NCBI RefSeq assembly: GCF_003977755.1
Contig: NZ_RQWN01000004.1
Location: 310,001 to 374,000 of the forward strand
Length of the DNA: 64,000 bases
Source of the DNA: Haloterrigena salifodinae
Lineage (GTDB): Archaea; Halobacteriota; Halobacteria; Halobacteriales; Natrialbaceae
Direction: 5' to 3'
This document shows positions 60,325 to 64,000 of the stretch, piece after piece (position 1 is the first letter of the stretch; every line of letters begins with the position of its first letter). Both the position numbers and the translations under genes were made by a program. The notes below the pieces were generated by a model. The model was not told the origin of the DNA. It did not search any database and saw only the letters and a program-made list of their open reading frames with translations.

Positions 60325-62362
60325 TCCAGACGCCAACACTACGGAGTATCGAGGGTATCGACGCGAACTGCTGAGCGGGATTGCGGCCGGAACAACGGTG
60401 TTCGCAACCAGCGGGGCGGCGGCTGCCACGAGTCGAAACGACCGATCCGCCGTCGGAAACGACGGGGCTGGATCGCCGCGTCAGATGGAGGCGCTCGACC
60501 GCGGCCTCGTGGCGGTTCCGGTCGAAAACGGGGTCCTCGTCCGCTGGCGACTGCTCGGGACGGAGCCCGCCGATCTGGGATTCCACGTGTTCCGCGACGG
60601 CGAGCGGGTGAACAACAAGCCGATCACCGAGAGCACGAACTTCCTCGACCCCGAAGGGACGACCGATTCGACCTACGCCGTTCGACCGGTCGGTAACGGA
60701 CGGGCCGGCGGCAGAAAACACAACGGACGGAAACACGCCAGAGGGAAACGCGGCGAGAACGGCAGTGACCGCAAACCCGGCATGTCGAAGTCCGTCGAGG
60801 TGTGGGACGAACAGTACAAGGAAATCCCGTTGAACAAGCCCGACCCGGTCGAGGGGGAAGACGGCGAGACGGTCACGTACCACGCCAACGACGCGAGCGT
60901 GGGCGACCTCACGGGCGACGGCACGCTCGATATCGTCCTCAAATGGACCCCATCGGATGCGAAGAACAACGCCTTCGAGGGGCAGACGAGCGACGTCTTA
61001 CTCGACGGGTACACGATCGAGGGCGACCACCTTTGGCGAATCAACCTCGGGCAGAACATCCGCGCCGGCGCGGCCTACACGTCGTTCGCCGTCTACGACT
61101 TCGACGGCGACGGAACGGCGGAAGTAGCGATGCGGACGTCCGACGGCACTACGGACGGCACCGGGGCGGTCATCGGTGATCCGGACGCCGATTACACGAA
61201 CGACGCGGGACGCATCCTCGAGGGGCCGGAGTATCTGACCGTCTTCGACGGCGAGACGGGTGAAGCACTCGCGACGGAAGACTTCGAGCCCGCGCGTGGA
61301 GACGCCTGTGATTGGGGCGACTGCTATGGCCATCGCGTCGATCACTTCCTCCCGACGCCCGCCTACCTCGACGGCGAACGACCGAGCATCGTCATGGGTC
61401 GGGGCTACTACGAGAAGACGATGGTGGCGGCGTGGGACTTCTGCGACGGCGAACTCGACGTCCGCTGGATTTTCGATAGCGACGACGGCAACCAGGAGTA
61501 CGAGGGGCAGGGCAATCACCAACTCTCCATCGCTGACGTCGACGGCGACGGCAAGGACGAGATCGTCTACGGCGCGATGGTCGTTGACCACGACGGCACC
61601 GGGCTCTACTCGACCGGCTGGGGCCACGGCGACGCCCTCCACGTCGGCGATTTCGATCCCAGCAGGGAGGGCCTCGAAGTCTTCCAGCCTCACGAGTACG
61701 GGACCTACGGTGCGACGTTCCGCGACGCCGGAACTGGCGAGTTGCTGTGGGGGAAGGGAGACGGGGAGAATGACATCGGCAGAGGAATGATCGCGGACAT
61801 CGATCCGAACTACGAGGGCGCTGAAGCGTGGGCAGGGATTCCTCTCTCCGACGGCGGACTCAATACATGGACCGCCAGCGGTGAACGGATCCGCGAGACG
61901 CCAATCGGTTCGGCCAATTCGGCGATCTGGTGGACGGGAGACCTCCACCGCGAGCTGCTGGACCACGACTTCCTCGGCTACGACGAGGGAGGGTACGGTC
62001 ACGGCTGGATCAAGAAGTGGAACCCTGAGACCGAAGAACTAGAGCGCCTGAAGACCTTCGACGGCACGCGATCGAACAATGGCTCGAAGGGGAATCCGTG
62101 TTTCTCGGGCGACATCCTCGGCGACTGGCGCGAAGAGGTAATCTGGCGGACCGACGACAGCGAAGCGCTGCGGCTGTACGCGACGCCCTACGAGACCGAT
62201 CACCGGCTGTACACGCTATTGCACGACCCGCAGTACCGGACCGCGCTCGCGTGGCAGAACGTGATATATAACCAACCGCCGTGGCCGAGTTACTTCATCG
62301 GACACGGGATGGACGACCCGCCGAAACCCGATATCGAACTCGTCTCCGCTGACGGCGAGTGA
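60317..62362 (+). CDS. PL11 rhamnogalacturonan lyase 2, Tat-exported
   Basis: A 681-residue PL11 lyase highly similar to copies 1 and 3. Tat motif YRRELLSG then an Ala-rich h-region to about residue 35. The calcium-binding DFDGDGT and DVDGDGK loops and GLVAVPVENGVLVRWRLLG are present. The Lys/His/Gly-rich insert here is RKHNGRKHARGKRG, about residues 130-155. It lies 97 nt after copy 1 with its own promoter. Secreted depolymerase supplying oligosaccharides to the importer. Confidence 0.93.
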   Translation: MTSPDANTTEYRGYRRELLSGIAAGTTVFATSGAAAATSRNDRSAVGNDGAGSPRQMEALDRGLVAVPVENGVLVRWRLLGTEPADLGFHVFRDGERVNNKPITESTNFLDPEGTTDSTYAVRPVGNGRAGGRKHNGRKHARGKRGENGSDRKPGMSKSVEVWDEQYKEIPLNKPDPVEGEDGETVTYHANDASVGDLTGDGTLDIVLKWTPSDAKNNAFEGQTSDVLLDGYTIEGDHLWRINLGQNIRAGAAYTSFAVYDFDGDGTAEVAMRTSDGTTDGTGAVIGDPDADYTNDAGRILEGPEYLTVFDGETGEALATEDFEPARGDACDWGDCYGHRVDHFLPTPAYLDGERPSIVMGRGYYEKTMVAAWDFCDGELDVRWIFDSDDGNQEYEGQGNHQLSIADVDGDGKDEIVYGAMVVDHDGTGLYSTGWGHGDALHVGDFDPSREGLEVFQPHEYGTYGATFRDAGTGELLWGKGDGENDIGRGMIADIDPNYEGAEAWAGIPLSDGGLNTWTASGERIRETPIGSANSAIWWTGDLHRELLDHDFLGYDEGGYGHGWIKKWNPETEELERLKTFDGTRSNNGSKGNPCFSGDILGDWREEVIWRTDDSEALRLYATPYETDHRLYTLLHDPQYRTALAWQNVIYNQPPWPSYFIGHGMDDPPKPDIELVSADGE

Positions 62363-62441
62363 ACGTCACGCGTCTCGTCACGTCACGATCCGCTACCGGT
62401 CGACTGCACGGACCTGAGTAGCCAGTTGGTACGCGAGGTAT

Positions 62442-62461
62442 GGGACCGTCGTCTCGGTCCC
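62442..62461. terminator. Possible terminator hairpin after PL11 gene 2
   Basis: GGGACCG-tcgtct-CGGTCCC, perfect 7-bp stem, 80 nt after the stop of PL11 gene 2. No strong T-run follows, so a terminator role is only possible. Confidence 0.3.
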
Positions 62462-62573
62462 CTTCAGTCGTCGGCGATTCGAGACCGAACTGTCTGTTCA
62501 GTATTAGATGTACTATTCATATCCCATAGTGACAAATATTTATATGACGTGATATGGACGGAGGAACTGCGGT

Positions 62574-62591
62574 GTGAAAGAGAATGACTAA
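62574..62591 (+). CDS. Mini-ORF overlapping PL11 gene 3 start
   Basis: GTG at 62574 encodes MKEND and stops at TAA. It begins 10 nt upstream of the PL11 ATG (62584), about 29-38 nt downstream of ATATTTATAT (62536-62545). Confidence 0.35.
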   Translation: MKEND

Positions 62592-64000
62592 TTCGAGTAC
62601 GAACGAGAGACGACTGCGACAATACCGACGCGAACTGCTGAGTGGAATAGCGGCCGGAACGACGGTGTTCGCAACCGGTGCTGCGGCGACTCCGACGGAC
62701 GGGAACGGCCGATCCGGGGGCAGGAATAGAAATGGCGCCAAGAAGAACAGATCGGCGCGCCAGATGGAATCACTCAATCGGGGCCTCGTGGCCGTTCCGG
62801 TAGACGACGGGGTACTCGTCCGGTGGCGCCTGCTCGGAACCGAGCCCGCCAATTTGGGTTTCCACGTGTTCCGCGACGGCGAGCGGGTGAACAATAAGCC
62901 GATCACCGAGAGCACGAACTTCCTCGACCCCGAAGGGACGACCGATTCAACCTATGCGGTTCGACCGGTCGGCAACGGTCGGGCCGGAGGAAGGCGGAAA
63001 ACCGGCGGGAGCGACCGCAAACCCGGCATGTCGAAGTCCGTCGAGGTGTGGGACGAACAGTACAAGGAAATCCCGTTGAACAAGCCCGACCCGGTCGAAG
63101 GCGAGGACGGCGAGACGGTCACGTACCACGCCAACGACGCGAGCGTGGGCGACCTCACTGGGAACGGCACACTCGATATCGTCCTGAAGTGGTCCCCATC
63201 GGACTCGAAGGTAAACCCGCTCGACGGATATACGAGCGACGTCCTGCTCGACGGCTACACGATCGAGGGCGAACACCTCTGGCGAATCAATCTCGGACGG
63301 AACATCCAGGCCGGCCCGGCGTACACGTCGTTCGCGGTCTACGACTTCGACGGCGACGGGACGGCGGAAGTGACGATGCGGACGTCCGACGGCACCACGG
63401 ACGGGACTGGAACGGTCATCGGTGATCCTGACGCCGACCACTCAACCGAGGACGGACGGATCCTCGAGGGGCCGGAGTATCTGACCGTCTTCGACGGCGA
63501 AACGGGTGAAGCACTCGCAACAGAGGACTTCGAACCCGCGCGTGGTGACGTCTGCGACTGGGGCGACTGCTACGGTCACCGCGTTAATCATTTCCTCCCG
63601 GCGCCCGCCTACCTCGACGGCGAGCGCCCGAGCATCGTCATGGGTCGCGGCTACTACGAGAAGACCATGCTGGCCGCCTGGGACTTCCGCGACGGCGAAC
63701 TCGAAACCCGCTGGATCTTCGACAGCACCGACGGCAACGAGGAGTACGAGGGACAGGGCAACCACCAACTCTCCATCGCCGACGTCGACGGCGACGGGAG
63801 GGACGAGATCGTCTACGGCGCAATGGTCGTCGACCACGACGGCACCGGCCTGTACTCGACCGGCTGGGGCCACGGCGATGCCCTTCACGTGAGCGATTTC
63901 GTCCCGGATCGAGAGGGACTCGAGGTCTTCCAGCCCCACGAGTACGGGACGTACGGCGTGACGTTCCGCGACGCCGGAACGGGCGAGTTACTGTGGGGGA
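62584..64000 (+). CDS. PL11 rhamnogalacturonan lyase 3, truncated by window end
   Basis: The first 472 codons of a third PL11 lyase; the rest lies beyond the window. Tat motif YRRELLSG and h-region as in copy 2. The basic insert is shorter (GGRRKTGGSDRKPG, about residues 134-147) and a second Gly/Arg/Lys-rich stretch lies right after the signal (residues about 41-57). Calcium loops DFDGDGT and DVDGDGR are present. Most sequence matches copy 2 (for example KSVEVWDEQYKEIPLNK), so the two are the closest pair. Partial only because of the window boundary. Confidence 0.92.
   Translation, partial: MTNSSTNERRLRQYRRELLSGIAAGTTVFATGAAATPTDGNGRSGGRNRNGAKKNRSARQMESLNRGLVAVPVDDGVLVRWRLLGTEPANLGFHVFRDGERVNNKPITESTNFLDPEGTTDSTYAVRPVGNGRAGGRRKTGGSDRKPGMSKSVEVWDEQYKEIPLNKPDPVEGEDGETVTYHANDASVGDLTGNGTLDIVLKWSPSDSKVNPLDGYTSDVLLDGYTIEGEHLWRINLGRNIQAGPAYTSFAVYDFDGDGTAEVTMRTSDGTTDGTGTVIGDPDADHSTEDGRILEGPEYLTVFDGETGEALATEDFEPARGDVCDWGDCYGHRVNHFLPAPAYLDGERPSIVMGRGYYEKTMLAAWDFRDGELETRWIFDSTDGNEEYEGQGNHQLSIADVDGDGRDEIVYGAMVVDHDGTGLYSTGWGHGDALHVSDFVPDREGLEVFQPHEYGTYGVTFRDAGTGELLWG

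Noticed and set aside
1-64000. CRISPR arrays, rRNA, tRNA genes and complete insertion sequences
   Set aside because: No regularly spaced direct repeats, no cloverleaf-like GGTTCGAATCC segments with matching arms, and no transposase motifs were seen by reading; a tRNA or IS search program could still find a divergent case.

Overview
The window is about 64 kb of GC-rich DNA from a halophilic archaeon (class Halobacteria). The evidence is strongly acidic proteins, Tat-type lipoprotein signals on secreted proteins, TATA boxes about 25-35 nt upstream of start codons with very short or absent leaders, and a gene content dominated by plant-polysaccharide and sugar-acid catabolism. The genus cannot be fixed from the sequence. 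I saw no tRNA, rRNA, CRISPR array or complete insertion sequence.

Region 1 (1-7.1 kb): phosphoenolpyruvate synthase, a sugar-porter MFS transporter and two UspA-type stress proteins. Region 2 (7.7-20.2 kb): a sugar-acid locus with a three-part TRAP transporter, an HpcH/HpaI aldolase, an SDR dehydrogenase, a UlaG-like metallo-beta-lactamase-fold hydrolase, a VOC protein, a tandem-repeat protein I do not recognise, a RuBisCO-like protein, a DUF1537 acid-sugar kinase, an ApnO-like dehydrogenase and an IclR regulator. The last three enzyme types match the bacterial D-apionate / 3-oxo-isoapionate route, so an archaeal version of that route is the best reading. Region 3 (20.9-27.3 kb): a HEAT-repeat protein, then an iron-uptake cluster. 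It has a FecCD permease, two binding lipoproteins, tiny ORFs and an FAD oxidoreductase, under two promoters whose TATA boxes sit between pairs of DtxR/IdeR-like palindromes.

Region 4 (27.6-64 kb): a rhamnogalacturonan/rhamnose utilisation island. Three tandem Tat-exported PL11 rhamnogalacturonan lyases (the third cut by the window end) would cut the polymer outside. A peptide-type ABC importer with two near-duplicate binding proteins would import oligosaccharides. A GH78 alpha-L-rhamnosidase, a GH97 glycosidase and a heparinase II/III-family protein, all without signal peptides, would finish depolymerisation inside. Rhamnose mutarotase, a zinc dehydrogenase, a lactonase-like amidohydrolase, L-rhamnonate dehydratase and an FAH-family diketo-hydrolase fit the diketo-hydrolase rhamnose pathway giving pyruvate and L-lactate. 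A LutA-LutB fusion plus LutC would oxidise the lactate, and PEP synthase at the left edge could return pyruvate to gluconeogenesis. An IclR regulator lies in the middle.

Unexplained structure includes a 20-nt palindromic element repeated in three intergenic regions, leaderless mini-ORFs overlapping the starts of iron-uptake and PL11 genes, a Lys/His/Gly-rich insert of variable length in the PL11 lyases, and a frameshifted remnant of the VOC gene.
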